Shown: piece after piece, positions 17,488 to 28,314 of the stretch
How the letters are laid out: each line of letters starts with the position of its first letter
Numbering within the stretch: position 1 is the first letter of the stretch
Origin: Paulinella micropora
Taxonomy: Eukaryota; Cercozoa; Imbricatea; Euglyphida
Assembly (NCBI GenBank): GCA_009731375.1
Contig: BJOX01000093.1
Span: 789,436 to 853,435, forward strand
Reading direction: 5' to 3'
Length of the DNA stretch: 64,000 nt
The notes under the pieces: model-generated
The model's database searches: none
What the model was told of the DNA's origin: nothing
Seen by the model: the letters and a program-made list of their open reading frames with translations, nothing else
Position numbers and translations under genes: made by a program

Positions 17488-20400
17488 TGGGAGGAAACAC
17501 CACTGCTCTTATTTCTGCTAGTTGGTTTGCTTGGTCTTGTAGTATATTCATAAGATTTTTATTTTCTTTTTCTAAATTAACTACCTTTTCCGCCATGTGT
17601 TGAAATCCGCTGACCAATATCGGTATAAAATCTGTATATGTTATGCCTTCAAGGTAGCCTTCTCCATCCTCTGCTTTTATCCCACTTTCTGATACAAATT
17701 CTGGAAAAATCTTTTTTACTTCGTCCGCAATAAATCCGTGGTTCTTTTTTTCTTTCTTTTCGTCTGATTTCAAATAATATGAGCAACAATTTATTTTCAT
17801 TAGTTTCTCGCAACAATCCCCGCAGTCTAATGTTTTAATATCTGATTTAAGCCGTCTATCCGATGAGTTAGTCCAAGCACCATTGAGAGGAATATAATTA
17901 TAACTGCCAGACGGCTCGCTTGAAGAGTTTGAAGTAGTCCAAGCATGAACCGAACCAGTTGATGCACAAACTACTCCATAATTCGTATATCCCCCCGATT
18001 TCAAAAATATTTGTGGGTCGTAAGTAGCGGCGGGTCTTTTTCTTAATGTTAAAGAACCGCTGGATGCCGTTGTGATGCTTAAATCTCCCGACGTATTAAT
18101 GTTCATCGCCTCAGTGTAAGATATATTGTTTCCCACCGTTGTTCCTGAATTATAATAAAAAGCGAGTTTTACACCTTTTTGAATTAGAAAGTTAGATGTC
18201 GCAGAAGATGATTTCCAGTTCGTGCCGTCAAAATAAGCATCAAAACTTAAATTGACATTGTCGTGTGCCCAATTCAATAATTGAAATGTTGGATAAGCAT
18301 CTGTGGATATTACTGCCTGTAAGTCTGCCCCTCCAATATTTGAAGCCGTTCCGTNNNNNNNNNNATTTGCCTGATGCTGTTGTTATTTTATCACTCGTCG
18401 TTAATGTGGTTGTTGATATACCAGCACTAGCCGTTAGTAAGCCCGTTGTGCTACTGATGTCCATTGCGACATTAAACGATACAGTATTCCCCACAGTCAC
18501 TCCTGATTTATAATAGAAAATAAGGTTAGTACCTTTTTGTATTACAAAGTTAGATGTCGCAGAAGATGATTTCCATACCCCTCCCGACACATAAGCATCA
18601 AAACCTAAATTAATATCATTATGAGCATAATTCCACATTTGAAAAACTGGATGGATGTCCGCTGTTGTTATTGCCTGTATATGTGGCCCCGCGGGGTCGC
18701 TCGCCGTTCCATATAACTCTAAGCCACCAGTTGCTCCTACTCCTTTTGTTGTATTGCCTATGATAATTGGTTTGCCTGATGCTGTTGTTATTTTATCACT
18801 CGCTGTTAATGTTGTTGTAGTCACACCAGCAGTTGCCGTTAATGTAGTTCCCGTTATGGTTCCACCACTCGTTATGTTGTTGCTGTTCATATCCAAAGCC
18901 CCATAAAACCGCATACCGCCAGCATTGTTAAAACGGACAATGTCAGACGAAGCACTTTTATTGTTCAAAAGTTTTGAAATATAAAGTCCCGCCCCTTTTA
19001 CATCAGATGCTACATTCGTAAATACATAACCTCGTTGGTTTGCGGTTCCGCTTGTAGCAGTATTTAGAGTAAATAAGAAATACTGATAATCTCCTGATGT
19101 CTGTGAAAAGAATATATCTCCTCCATTTTGGTTTAATATCCTCGCCCCATTATATGTTATATTTCCACCATTAGTGATAGTTTGATTATTAAAATCAGCA
19201 TTGTTCGTTAAAGTTAGATATTTTATTGTAGTGCTCGCCCCATTAAATGTTTTACTTCCTGTTATGGTTTGGTCTGTTGATAGTTTTACATTTTGCCCGT
19301 CCAATGTGTCCGCATACCCTTTTGTCGCTCCGTCCGTCGCTAATGTCGGAGTTCCAAGGTTGGCTATTTTGCTACTATTACAATCTAGCCCCGAAGCATT
19401 TACCCAACCGACAATCGCCCCGTCAATAATAAAACTGATTTTTTTGGCATTTATTTCAAAGTTATAATTTACACCAGTGCCCATATCAAGGCATCCGATA
19501 GTTCCTATATTGGCTGTGGAGTTAAAAACCACGAATGTTCCCTTTGTTGTCGCATTCGTTGAATTTCCAGTTATTTCAAGGGCACTGCTAAATGTCTTGA
19601 TTCCTGCTATTGTTTGGTTTCCTGTTAATTTCACATTTTGTCCGTCTTTTGTATCTACATAACTTTTGTTTGCTCCGTCCGTTGTTGCTGATGGTGTGGC
19701 TAAGTTTGTTATTTTGTTGTTATTCAAAGATAGTGTAGTGCCAGTTGCGGTTATAATTAAAGTATTACCCGAATATAACTCAACATACGAACCCGTTATT
19801 TGTATCGGATACCAAGTCGCTGTTGCTGTCTTTTGTGCTGCAATCATTCCTATTTTTGTATCAAAGGCTATGACAATGCCGTCAAAAGTAGTAGAATTGG
19901 ACGAACCACTTACTTCCAAAGTTGATGTAAATTTTTTATTCCCTGCTATGGTTTGGTCTCCTGTTAGTTTAACGACAGAAGTGTCAAGAGTAGAAACATC
20001 CACGCCATCAACAAGATTAACATTTGTTATGCTTTGGCTTTTCATATCAATCCCCGCGCTCGCATTTATTATACTGCTGAATGTCTTAATACCCGCTATA
20101 GTTTGGTCTCCCGTTAGTTTAACGACTGCGGTATCAAGAGCAGAAACATCAATACCATCAACATTACCAACATTTGTAATAGCAAAACCACCCATATTTA
20201 AACTACCCGTCGTAGCCACTGTGCCGTCCTTCGCTAGTTTCGTATCAGTGTAAGCCTTCGTTGAAGCATCCCCATCGAGAATGGTGCTGGAAGTCCGCTG
20301 ATTGCTGTTGTGCCACTAAAATTTAAAACATTGCCTGTCAATGTTATCCCACTCCCCGTGGTAGAAGCAAGAAGTATGGAAGAACCAACAATGCTTAGTG

Positions 20401-21454
20401 GATATCCCGTTGCCCCACCTGCCTCCGACGAATAAATAGAGCCCATATTATTGTTGTAATTGAAGAATAACTTACCCGTGTTTAATGGATTTGAATCTTT
20501 TACACCCAAATAAGTAGTAAATATTTTGTTTCCTGTTATAGTCTGGTCTCCCGTTAGTTTAACTACGGCACCATCAAGAGCGGAAACATCAATACCATCA
20601 ACATTACCGACATTTGCTACATTAAAACCTCCCATATTTAAATCTCCAAACATCATATCGAGACCATCCAATCTAAGAAAAGGTGAAGCAACATTTCTCC
20701 ATTGTCCTGTGCTATAAATGAGTAGTTGGTTATTGGCGGGTGTACCTGTAATTAAAACATCGCTGTGTGTATTAATTGAACCATCCGCGGACAATTTATC
20801 ATTATTGTCTTCGTGCTCTGATATCCAAGTATCAACGTCTTTGGTATTTAGTAAATTAACTCCCGTTATATTCAAATTACCGCCCATACTAATGTTGCCG
20901 AATTCATCAACATTTATCGGAAAAGTTTTATTTACCCAGTTGATTGAGTTATATGTTAGATAACTATTCATCGCTATCGGTGCGGTTATGACCACATCTG
21001 TGAGTGTATCAATTGAGCCGATTGTTGTATTTCTCCATTTACCATCCACATCATTATATGTTAAGTATTGCCCGACCACTGGTGCGGATATGTTTGTGTC
21101 TATGAGATTGTATAGACTGGTTTGGTGTGGATTACTTNNNNNNNNNNAACTGGTTTGGTGCGGATTACTTGTATTGGAGCGGTGTTGAGTTGAGGCTTTG
21201 ACTTCGTCGATGTCCCTTACTCGTTGCTCTGTGTAGTATAAAATTTTTCCTTCTTTTATGTCTGTTGTTGATTTGGTTGATAACCTTGTATCAAATCGTC
21301 CGTCAGTGTAATAAAGATTTACGGGGTCTGTGTCTTCTGGCACTCTGTCTGTGTTTAAGCCTACTATGTTGGTATTGGTAAGGTCTAAGTTAAGTATGTT
21401 TAGACTATCAACAGCCAACTCATTAAGGCCTAAGAGTGATTTATATTGACTCAT
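17480..21454 (-). CDS. long repetitive tail-fibre-like protein with C-terminal S74 chaperone (about 1,320 aa, one frameshift, two 10-N joins)
   Basis: N-terminus at ATG 21454. The body holds at least five repeats of the form VVKLTGDQTIAGIKTF with companion segments such as TDGANKSYVDT and NMGGFAITNVGNVDGIDVS, the pattern of phage trimeric fibres. The last 130 residues carry the S74 intramolecular chaperone: SSDRRLKSDIKTL (about 17838-17870), NHGFIADEVKKIFPEFV and a final coiled-coil (EKVVNLEKENKNLMNIL). In known members the Ser at the start of the SDRRLK motif and the Lys form a self-cleaving dyad that releases the chaperone after trimer folding. N joins at 18355-18364 and 21138-21147, and a one-base shift near 20278, split the frame. 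The first two are nominal gaps. A host-attachment role is inferred. Confidence 0.85.
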
Positions 21455-21455
21455 T

Positions 21456-21505
21456 GATTTTCTAAATTCACACTTTCGCTTCGCTTTCGCGTGTTTTAGA
21501 AAATC
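21456..21505 (-). promoter_or_regulatory. boundary stem-loop H6 (leader of fibre gene)
   Basis: Stem GATTTTCTAAA / TTTAGAAAATC with loop TTCACACTTTCGCTTCGC..., directly upstream of the fibre ATG at 21454. Same family as H1-H7. Confidence 0.55.
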
Positions 21506-21542
21506 GTTTCCTATATCATTAGAATAAAATTTATTTTAAAAC

Positions 21543-21605
21543 GATGTTTGACAATAAACGAAAAATCTTGCGATTAGCAAGATAGAAGTGAGATTGTCAA
21601 ATATC
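21543..21605. promoter_or_regulatory. boundary stem-loop H7 (divergent region)
   Basis: Stem GATGTTTGACAAT / ATTGTCAAATATC with one G-T position. The loop contains its own small hairpin (ATCTTGC / GCAAGAT). It lies between the divergent fibre gene and the charged protein gene. Confidence 0.55.
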
Positions 21606-21669
21606 AATTAAATATTTATTATTTATTTAAAAAAAATACTAAGATTAATATATTTTAGTATTCTAAAAA

Positions 21670-22188
21670 ATGCCGTCCCCAGAAGCAAGTCGTAAGAATT
21701 GGGGTAATGCTGTGGAAGGAATAAAAGCGAAGGCAAAACAACGAAAGATGGAGCATGCTAAAAATGTATTAGCACAATACCGAAATGCTGTAAAGCAAGA
21801 AGATGAGGATATGGAGGAAAGAATAAAGCAAATTGAAGAAAAGAACTTGGCTAAGGATATTATTACTGAACATGATAATGATAGCCCAGAGGAGAAGAGT
21901 GAGAGTGAGGATGAGGTTGATTTCACTGATATCATCGCCGAAAAGATGGCTAAGATGAAAATCAAGAGAGCGAAAGCGGAGACTAAGAGAGCGAAGAAAA
22001 AGAAGCCAGAGCCCCAGCCTGACGAAAGTGAAGAAAGTGAAAGCGAGAGTAGTGAAGAAGAAACACCAAAACCGAAGAAGGGGAAAGGAAAAAAATCAAG
22101 CAGTGTGAGCGTGAAAGTATATAATCAATCTTCAGGTGCTAAGAAGGAAAAAAATAATGATGTTGAAAAATGCTTTTTAAAATTTTAG
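21670..22188 (+). CDS. highly charged hypothetical protein (172 aa)
   Basis: Lys/Glu/Ser-rich with long helical stretches (KAKAKQRKMEHAKNVL, IAEKMAKMKIKRAKAETKRA) and an acidic Ser/Glu tract (SEESESESSEEE). It ends in a basic, Ser-rich tail. No recognised domain. It starts 65 bp beyond H7 and ends 8 bp before the integrase gene. A virion-core or DNA-binding role is possible from charge only. Confidence 0.6.
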   Translation: MPSPEASRKNWGNAVEGIKAKAKQRKMEHAKNVLAQYRNAVKQEDEDMEERIKQIEEKNLAKDIITEHDNDSPEEKSESEDEVDFTDIIAEKMAKMKIKRAKAETKRAKKKKPEPQPDESEESESESSEEETPKPKKGKGKKSSSVSVKVYNQSSGAKKEKNNDVEKCFLKF

Positions 22189-22196
22189 ATATATAA

Positions 22197-23210
22197 ATGA
22201 GCGAGGAGAAAGATCTTGACCATAAACATACAATTATTAATAATCAAAATCGTAATAGCCAACTTGAGGACACACCGACGGGAGAAGTAGTTAAAACAAA
22301 AGAAGAAGAAGCCCTTGAAATTCACCACCAGAAAAAGAATCCAAAAATATGGAACACGATATGGGTTGATAAACCATTAGACCAAGTCTTTCTTGATTTA
22401 GCGGATATGAGTAAGATAAAGGACAAGAAAGGAAATAAGGGTTATGCTTGGATGCTTGTTTGGATTGATTGTCATTCAAGATATTTAATAATCATTCCAT
22501 TAAAAAATAAAACAGCAAAAGAAGTATATTATGCTTTGAAATCTATACCTTATAAACCAAAGTCAATTACAACTGACAGCGGAGGAGAATATAAAGGTGC
22601 TACTCGTGATTATTTTATTGAAAATGGAATTAAACACGATGTCGTTGAAGTTGGCGACCATAGAGCGCTTGCGGTTGTTGATAAAGTTATAAGAAGTATT
22701 AGGAGATGGCTTGACCTTTTATTTGAAACCAATCGTAATTTTGATTGGGTAAGTTATATTCAAGACTTAGTAGATGCTTATAATCATAAAGTCCATAGAG
22801 GGATTCAAGCCAAACCTGTGGATGTCTTTGCTAGAAGAGACAAAAATAAACAGAAAATCACACGTGATAATTTAATTGATGAATTTAATGTTGGCGATAG
22901 CGTAAGAAAGGAAAACAAAAGAAATGTTTTTTCCAAAGGCGGTAAGACTTTCAGCAAGATTATTTATAAAGTCAAGGGGCGAAAGGGGTTTAAAATCATA
23001 TTAAATAACGATGAGTTAGTAAGTCCACGTGATTTATTAAAAACTGATTTTATTAAACCTGTTGATGAAGAAAAAGATATGAAAGAGCAGACTAAAGAAG
23101 TTATTAAAGAAAAAAAGACAAAAGAATTATTAAAAAGAGAAGACATTCAACCAGAGAATATCAGGACTTCAAAACGAGAAAAAAATGCAAAAGTAATATT
23201 AGATTTATAG
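22197..23210 (+). CDS. retroviral-type (rve) integrase of the Polinton (337 aa)
   Basis: Catalyses insertion of the element. The RNase-H-fold core spans residues about 55-220: the first Asp is in QVFLDLADM, the second in ITTDSGGEY, and the third acidic position lies in DHRALAVVDKVIRSIRRW, where Polinton-like integrases often show an ID or VD instead of the classical Glu. The C-terminal DNA-binding SH3-like segment is FNVGDSVRKE...FSKIIYKVKG. A charged tail follows. The frame is intact and ends just inside the right inverted repeat boundary, the usual position. The 6-bp target duplication agrees with this enzyme class. Confidence 0.9.
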   Translation: MSEEKDLDHKHTIINNQNRNSQLEDTPTGEVVKTKEEEALEIHHQKKNPKIWNTIWVDKPLDQVFLDLADMSKIKDKKGNKGYAWMLVWIDCHSRYLIIIPLKNKTAKEVYYALKSIPYKPKSITTDSGGEYKGATRDYFIENGIKHDVVEVGDHRALAVVDKVIRSIRRWLDLLFETNRNFDWVSYIQDLVDAYNHKVHRGIQAKPVDVFARRDKNKQKITRDNLIDEFNVGDSVRKENKRNVFSKGGKTFSKIIYKVKGRKGFKIILNNDELVSPRDLLKTDFIKPVDEEKDMKEQTKEVIKEKKTKELLKREDIQPENIRTSKREKNAKVILDL

Positions 23211-23230
23211 GTGGCTGGTGGCAGTATGTG

Positions 23231-23707
23231 ATTCTATTTCCGTGAATATGTCTTTGCGACACGGCAACACGGCGCTGTTGCAGTGTTGCAACCTCTGCGA
23301 CAGAATTTCGCTTTTTTGTCGCAGTGTTGCAAATTCGTTTTTTTCTTTATTTATATATGTTTTTCTTGCGTGCTAAATCTATAATCTAGATTATAGATTG
23401 GGGGCTCTTTGGGGTGTTTTCTTTAGGTGTCTGTATTATGTATGTTTTTATTTAAAAGTAAAAGTAAAGCGGAAAATTTTTTTGCTTGATTTTTATTTTT
23501 ATTTAAAAGCGAGATTAAGAGCAAGAGAGATTTCTTTATTTTTCTTTTTCGTATTCATCAAAATTTTCACTTTTTTATTTTGCTGTTTTGACGCTTTGTA
23601 TTGAAAGTTCAAACTATCAATAGGANNNNNNNNNNAGAGAAATGAAATTTATGATGTCGTTTTAAGGCACGAAAAAACGACCATTGTAAATTTCATATTA
23701 TACTACT
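23231..23707 (-). repeat. Polinton right terminal inverted repeat
   Basis: Reverse complement of 913-1381. It is 477 bp as written because it holds a 10-N join at 23626-23635 where the left copy shows only about two bases. The copies differ by only a few substitutions. The 24-bp palindrome recurs at 23376-23399. Confidence 0.95.
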
Positions 23708-23713
23708 CCTGCA
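23708..23713. repeat. target-site duplication CCTGCA (right copy)
   Basis: Matches 907-912 exactly and follows the last base of the right inverted repeat. Confidence 0.95.
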
Positions 23714-24516
23714 CACCTTTTCCAAGCTTCTGAGCCACTCTAAGTTTGCTCTATCGAAAACAGGACTGCCATTTGCTTCACGACTGCTTTCACCCCAAGC
23801 CTGGCTTCCTTTGTGCAACCATTCACATATTCATGTACACACATATCATGAAAGTGTGCAGAACCAGTTCATCCGCCAGCAGCTCTCTGTTTCCATCGCG
23901 TTTGCTGGCTTCCTCCGACCACCTCTGAATGTATTTTTCCTCTTACTTGGATCCAGCTGCCCCGTGCGTCTCGGAACAGAGTTACATATCCGCTACACTG
24001 GTTGGGCACATTTTTCTGACTACTGAGCTAACTGATTCCGTTCATCCCATTACGAGTGCATGCAATTTCTCTTCTCCAGTCTTGTTCAAACTCATCACCC
24101 TCTTTTTTTACTCAATTTTTACCAGTCTTTCGCTTTTTTCAAATGCACCGTGTTCACTACCACAGGCTTCACATCTGATCCTCATATTTTGTAAATTGTC
24201 ATGTGGTACCAAAAGGTTACTGATCATGCTATTTTTATTAAAATCCGTGACCCTTCACTTTTTCCATGTACATCCCTATGCAGCAGCAGCCACCGCGTCC
24301 GAGGCTTCGTAAAGTTGAGTCACCCGGAGGCTTGGTTTTCTAGTCACGAGATGATCTGCCTTTCAACACTGTGACCTCAGTTTCTGACTGTATCAGTCAT
24401 GAGTCGCTACTCAGGCACGGTGACGGTGGCACTCAGCTGTCATTTATGAGTCAGTTTCGAGGCTGGGCCGAGCCTCGGACCGTCACGGTCTTGAGACGTG
24501 CAGCACTGTTGTGTAG
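23714..24516. other. anonymous host flank
   Basis: Single-copy-looking sequence continuing the pre-insertion locus. No exon chain, RNA gene or repeat family was recognised. Open frames here are short and without family resemblance. Confidence 0.4.
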
Positions 24517-24518
24517 TA

Positions 24519-24791
24519 TTGCTGTTGACATTCAAGACAACAACAAAAATTAGTTTTTCATTTTTGTGTCAGATTTTCATTTTTGTGACAGTTTTTCATT
24601 TTTGTGACAAAATTCAAATTTTCAAATTTAACGGTAACATTTCGCGAAAATTTACGATATTTTGCGGACGAATATAGCCGTTAATTTGAAAAATTCAAAT
24701 TTTCACCCAAAATCAAAATTCCAACCAAAACTGAAATTCCAACCAAAACAGAAAAATCAATTTTTTTTGTTGTCTTGAATGTCAACAGCAA
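24519..24791 (+). mobile_element. MITE family A, copy 2
   Basis: 273 bp, same ends (TTGCTGTTGACATTCAAGAC) and interior as the copy inside polB, flanked by TA at 24517-24518 and 24792-24793. The core is at 24628-24684. The right TA is shared with the adjacent family B element. Confidence 0.9.
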
Positions 24792-24793
24792 TA

Positions 24794-25070
24794 TTACTGG
24801 GTACATTCAAGTGTCAAACTCAGCCATATAATTTGTGTTAAGGGGCAGATTTCAGATTAGCTGCCAGATTTCAGATTAGTGGTCAGAATTCAAATTAGTG
24901 CAACTTAACGGCTATATCCGTCCGCAAAATCTGCATAATTTTTGCGAAATATTACCGTAAATTGAACTAATTTGAATTCTGACCACTAATCTAAAATCTG
25001 ACCACTAATCTGAAATCTGCCCTTAACTCAAATTCGCTGGCTGAGTTTGACACTTGAATGTACAGAGTAA
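24794..25070 (+). mobile_element. MITE family B, copy 1
   Basis: 277 bp with inverted ends TTACTGGGTACATTCAAGTG (two mismatches between arms), flanked by TA at 24792-24793 and 25071-25072. The interior has short repeats of the type CAGATTTCAGATTAG. Its core (24905-24960, inverted) is closely similar to the core of family A. It inserted at the end of the family A copy, or the reverse. Confidence 0.85.
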
Positions 25071-25072
25071 TA

Positions 25073-26194
25073 CTAATACAATGGAGTCTAAGTTCAGCGT
25101 GCCACGGAACTTGAGTTTCAAAAAAAAAAAATGTAATAGTAGTATATAATATATGATAGTAGTATTAATACTATTAATACTTGAATACTACTTCAACTGA
25201 AAATCAATGATTCTAGCTAGTGATATTATTATAGTACTTGCTTCCGGCAACTTCACTCATTATGTAACCGTCCGGTGGTCCGGCTCCGTTCCGGCGGAGC
25301 TCAATCACGGTGAGTGGGAAGATTCGAGTCGTGACGGCTTGAAGACTCTGACCCCGGACCGCCTATCATGATTCTACTGCCTCGGATCAAGTTATTCAGT
25401 AAAGTGATACTGTACTACGTGACGGGGTGACCTAGCCGGTCACTAAGTGGTCAGCCTGCGGTGATACTAGTTATTGATAATAAACTTACCAGCGGTGGCA
25501 ATTTTTATTCAATAATGCAGTGCTTGTGTTTGAAAAAACAGAGAGTAATTAATAATGAGCTACTAGTAAACTCAAGCCAGTGTTTCCCCTTATGCCCTAA
25601 CTTGGTTACCTGGGCCAGGAAAAGGCGGTCCGGCTGGGAAGAACTTGCATGAAAGTATCCTATTTGAAATTATTAAGTACCGCGAAGTCATAAACTCTTT
25701 GAATTTTCTAATACTGAGGCTTCGTTAATAGCCATTTCTTGTCCCCGGACCAGAGGAGTCTGACAGGAATTTTGTTGGAAAGGCCATTGGGTAGAAGAGC
25801 TTTCAAACGAGCAGATAAGGACAGGTGAAGAATTTTTCGGCCACCGCAACTTCGGCAAAAAAAAAAAAATCTTGAGTAGACACTGTGGCCGAAATACTTT
25901 TTTTTGCCGAAATTCTTGGATTGACCTTCCTCATGAACTTATAACACAAGAAGAAATGGCTTAGAACCAAAAAACTCAAACGTGTTCTTAGTCGTAGTCT
26001 TTGCAACTTAAGTAGGATATGCTCCCATCTGTGTGAAAGTGTTCACCTGCGTGGTTGTTTAGTCGTCCGGGTGCATGGCGGACCACCATGTGTAACCTGC
26101 GCCCGATCTAAGCATACACAGATAGATTTTTTTTATTTTTTTTCCAGAATGTGTAATACTAATATCGACGACTGTCGAGCGATAGTGTGTTTGT
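25073..26194. other. anonymous intergenic DNA
   Basis: Mixed-composition sequence with a short A run and a TAATACTA-type AT-rich patch. I see no gene, RNA or recognisable repeat. Confidence 0.35.
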
Positions 26195-26430
26195 GTGTGT
26201 GTGTGTGTTTTTTTTTTGGGGGGGGGGGGGGGGGGAAANNNNNNNNNNNNNNNNNNNNNNNNNNNNNNNNNNNNNNNNNNNNNNNNNNNNNNNNNNNNNN
26301 NNNNNNNNNNNNNNNNNNNNNNNNNNNNNNNNNNNNNNNNNNNNNNNNNNNNNNNNNNNNNNNNNNNNNNNNNNNNNNNNNNNNNNNNNNNNNNNNNNNN
26401 NNNNNNNNTGGGGGGGGGGGGGGGGGGGGG
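26195..26430. repeat. TG, poly-T and poly-G tract with gap
   Basis: (GT)n, T9 and G20+ lead into the N run 26239-26408, which is followed by another G run. Homopolymer G probably blocked sequencing. Confidence 0.8.
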
Positions 26431-26535
26431 ATCGAAATGTGTGTTGTACCCAAAGATCATGACGCTGCTGAAGAAAGCTAGTAAAAAACTAGCCAAATTA
26501 ATCTAGAAACAAGAAAAATAGACAAGGGCATGAGA

Positions 26536-26970
26536 GAGAGAGAGAGAGAGAGAGAGAGGAAGGACCGATTCTAAGTGGAAAAGGATCAAAGGAACAGCTG
26601 TCAAACGCACACATACACACATACACACACATACATTCATACATACATTCATACATACATACACATACATACATACATACATACATATACATACATATAC
26701 ATAACACACAATGAAGAGAAGTGGAAGCAGAGACCGATGGTGCTGGTAAGGCATACATACATACATACATACATACATACATACATACACATACATACAT
26801 ACATACATACATAACACACAATGAAGAGAAATGGAAGCAGGTCAAAGCAGAGACCGATGGTGCTGGTAAGGCAAGCGCCGATAAAAAAATTACCAGTTAG
26901 AATTAGAGACCTACAAATCAACAAAAAGATTTAGACATGGAGAAAGGACGAGAAAGGCAGGAAGGATTGG
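26536..26970. repeat. (AG)n and (CATA)n tracts with a duplicated 60-bp spacer
   Basis: AG repeat at 26536-26558, then CATA arrays at about 26597-26710 and 26754-26815. The spacer ending AGACCGATGGTGCTGGTAAG occurs twice (about 26708-26756 and 26815-26873), the second with a 10-bp internal repeat. Confidence 0.8.
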
Positions 26971-27520
26971 NNNNNNNNNNNNNNNNNNNNNNNNNNNNNN
27001 NNNNNNNNNNNNNNNNNNNNNNNNNNNNNNNNNNNNNNNNNNNNNNNNNNNNNNNNNNNNNNNNNNNNNNNNNNNNNNNNNNNNNNNNNNNNNNNNNNNN
27101 NNNNNNNNNNNNNNNNNNNNNNNNNNNNNNNNNNNNNNNNNNNNNNNNNNNNNNNNNNNNNNNNNNNNNNNNNNNNNNNNNNNNNNNNNNNNNNNNNNNN
27201 NNNNNNNNNNNNNNNNNNNNNNNNNNNNNNNNNNNNNNNNNNNNNNNNNNNNNNNNNNNNNNNNNNNNNNNNNNNNNNNNNNNNNNNNNNNNNNNNNNNN
27301 NNNNNNNNNNNNNNNNNNNNNNNNNNNNNNNNNNNNNNNNNNNNNNNNNNNNNNNNNNNNNNNNNNNNNNNNNNNNNNNNNNNNNNNNNNNNNNNNNNNN
27401 NNNNNNNNNNNNNNNNNNNNNNNNNNNNNNNNNNNNNNNNNNNNNNNNNNNNNNNNNNNNNNNNNNNNNNNNNNNNNNNNNNNNNNNNNNNNNNNNNNNN
27501 NNNNNNNNNNNNNNNNNNNN
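26971..27520. other. assembly gap (550 N)
   Basis: N only. The right edge is a GA repeat. Confidence 0.95.
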
Positions 27521-27589
<69 letters not shown>

Positions 27590-27620
27590 GTTTTTATCTT
27601 TGCCGATACATGCTAATATT

Positions 27621-27681
<61 letters not shown>

Positions 27682-27790
27682 GACACCAGTTTTTGTCTTT
27701 GCCGATGCATGCCAATATTAAGAGGAAAATCCCTATTGTGATACCAGCAGCTGCGGCGGCTAGCGCTGAATTCACACACACACACACACA
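27521..27790. repeat. (GA)n with a duplicated 38-bp spacer, then (CA)n
   Basis: GA arrays surround two copies (about 27589-27625 and 27689-27725) of a spacer reading CTTTGCCGATRCATGCYAAT. The region ends with a CA run at 27774-27791. Confidence 0.8.
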
Positions 27791-27794
27791 CATA

Positions 27795-27866
27795 CATAGA
27801 AATAAAAGAAAGAAAAGAAAGGAAGGAAAGAAAGGAAAGAAAGGAAAGAAAGGAAAGAAAGGAAAG

Positions 27867-27937
<71 letters not shown>

Positions 27938-27939
27938 CC

Positions 27940-27973
<34 letters not shown>

Positions 27974-28148
27974 GAAGGAAGGAAGAAAGGAAGGAAGGAA
28001 GGAAGGAAGGAAGGAAGGAAGGAAGAAAGGAAGAAAGAAAGGAAGAAAGAAGGAAAGGAAGGAAGGAAGGAAGGAAGGAAGGAAGGGCGAAAGAAAGAAA
28101 GGAAGGAAGGAAGGAAGGAAGGAAGGAAGGAAGGAATGAAGGAAGGAA

Positions 28149-28210
<62 letters not shown>

Positions 28211-28260
28211 AAAGAAAGAAAAGAGAAGAAAAGAAAAGAAAAGAGAAGAAAAGAAAAGAA

Positions 28261-28314
<54 letters not shown>

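Larger units (their letters stand above)
913..23707. mobile_element. complete Polinton/Maverick element
   Basis: The element is 22,795 bp. It is bounded by inverted repeats of about 470 bp that begin AGTAGTATAATATG and by a perfect 6-bp target duplication. It encodes the Polinton core set: family-B DNA polymerase, rve integrase, FtsK/HerA-type packaging ATPase, Ulp1/adenain-like cysteine protease, double jelly-roll major capsid protein and penton-like minor capsid protein. Accessory genes include a GIY-YIG nuclease, a DUF3223/HNH-like protein, an S74-terminated fibre and a two-TM protein. Genes form blocks on both strands with short gaps and low GC, unlike the host flanks. The polymerase is broken in several places and a MITE lies within it, so this copy is probably not autonomous now. 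The near-identical inverted repeats argue for fairly recent insertion. No helicase-primase of virophage type was seen. Confidence 0.95.

Noticed and set aside
21663-21965. Ser/Leu-rich minus-strand frame opposite the charged protein
   Set aside because: Shadow of the + strand Lys/Glu-rich gene at 21670-22188.
913-23707. Virophage or giant-virus fragment instead of Polinton
   Set aside because: Long terminal inverted repeats, a 6-bp target duplication, an rve integrase and the polymerase plus capsid set define a Polinton. No helicase-primase was seen.
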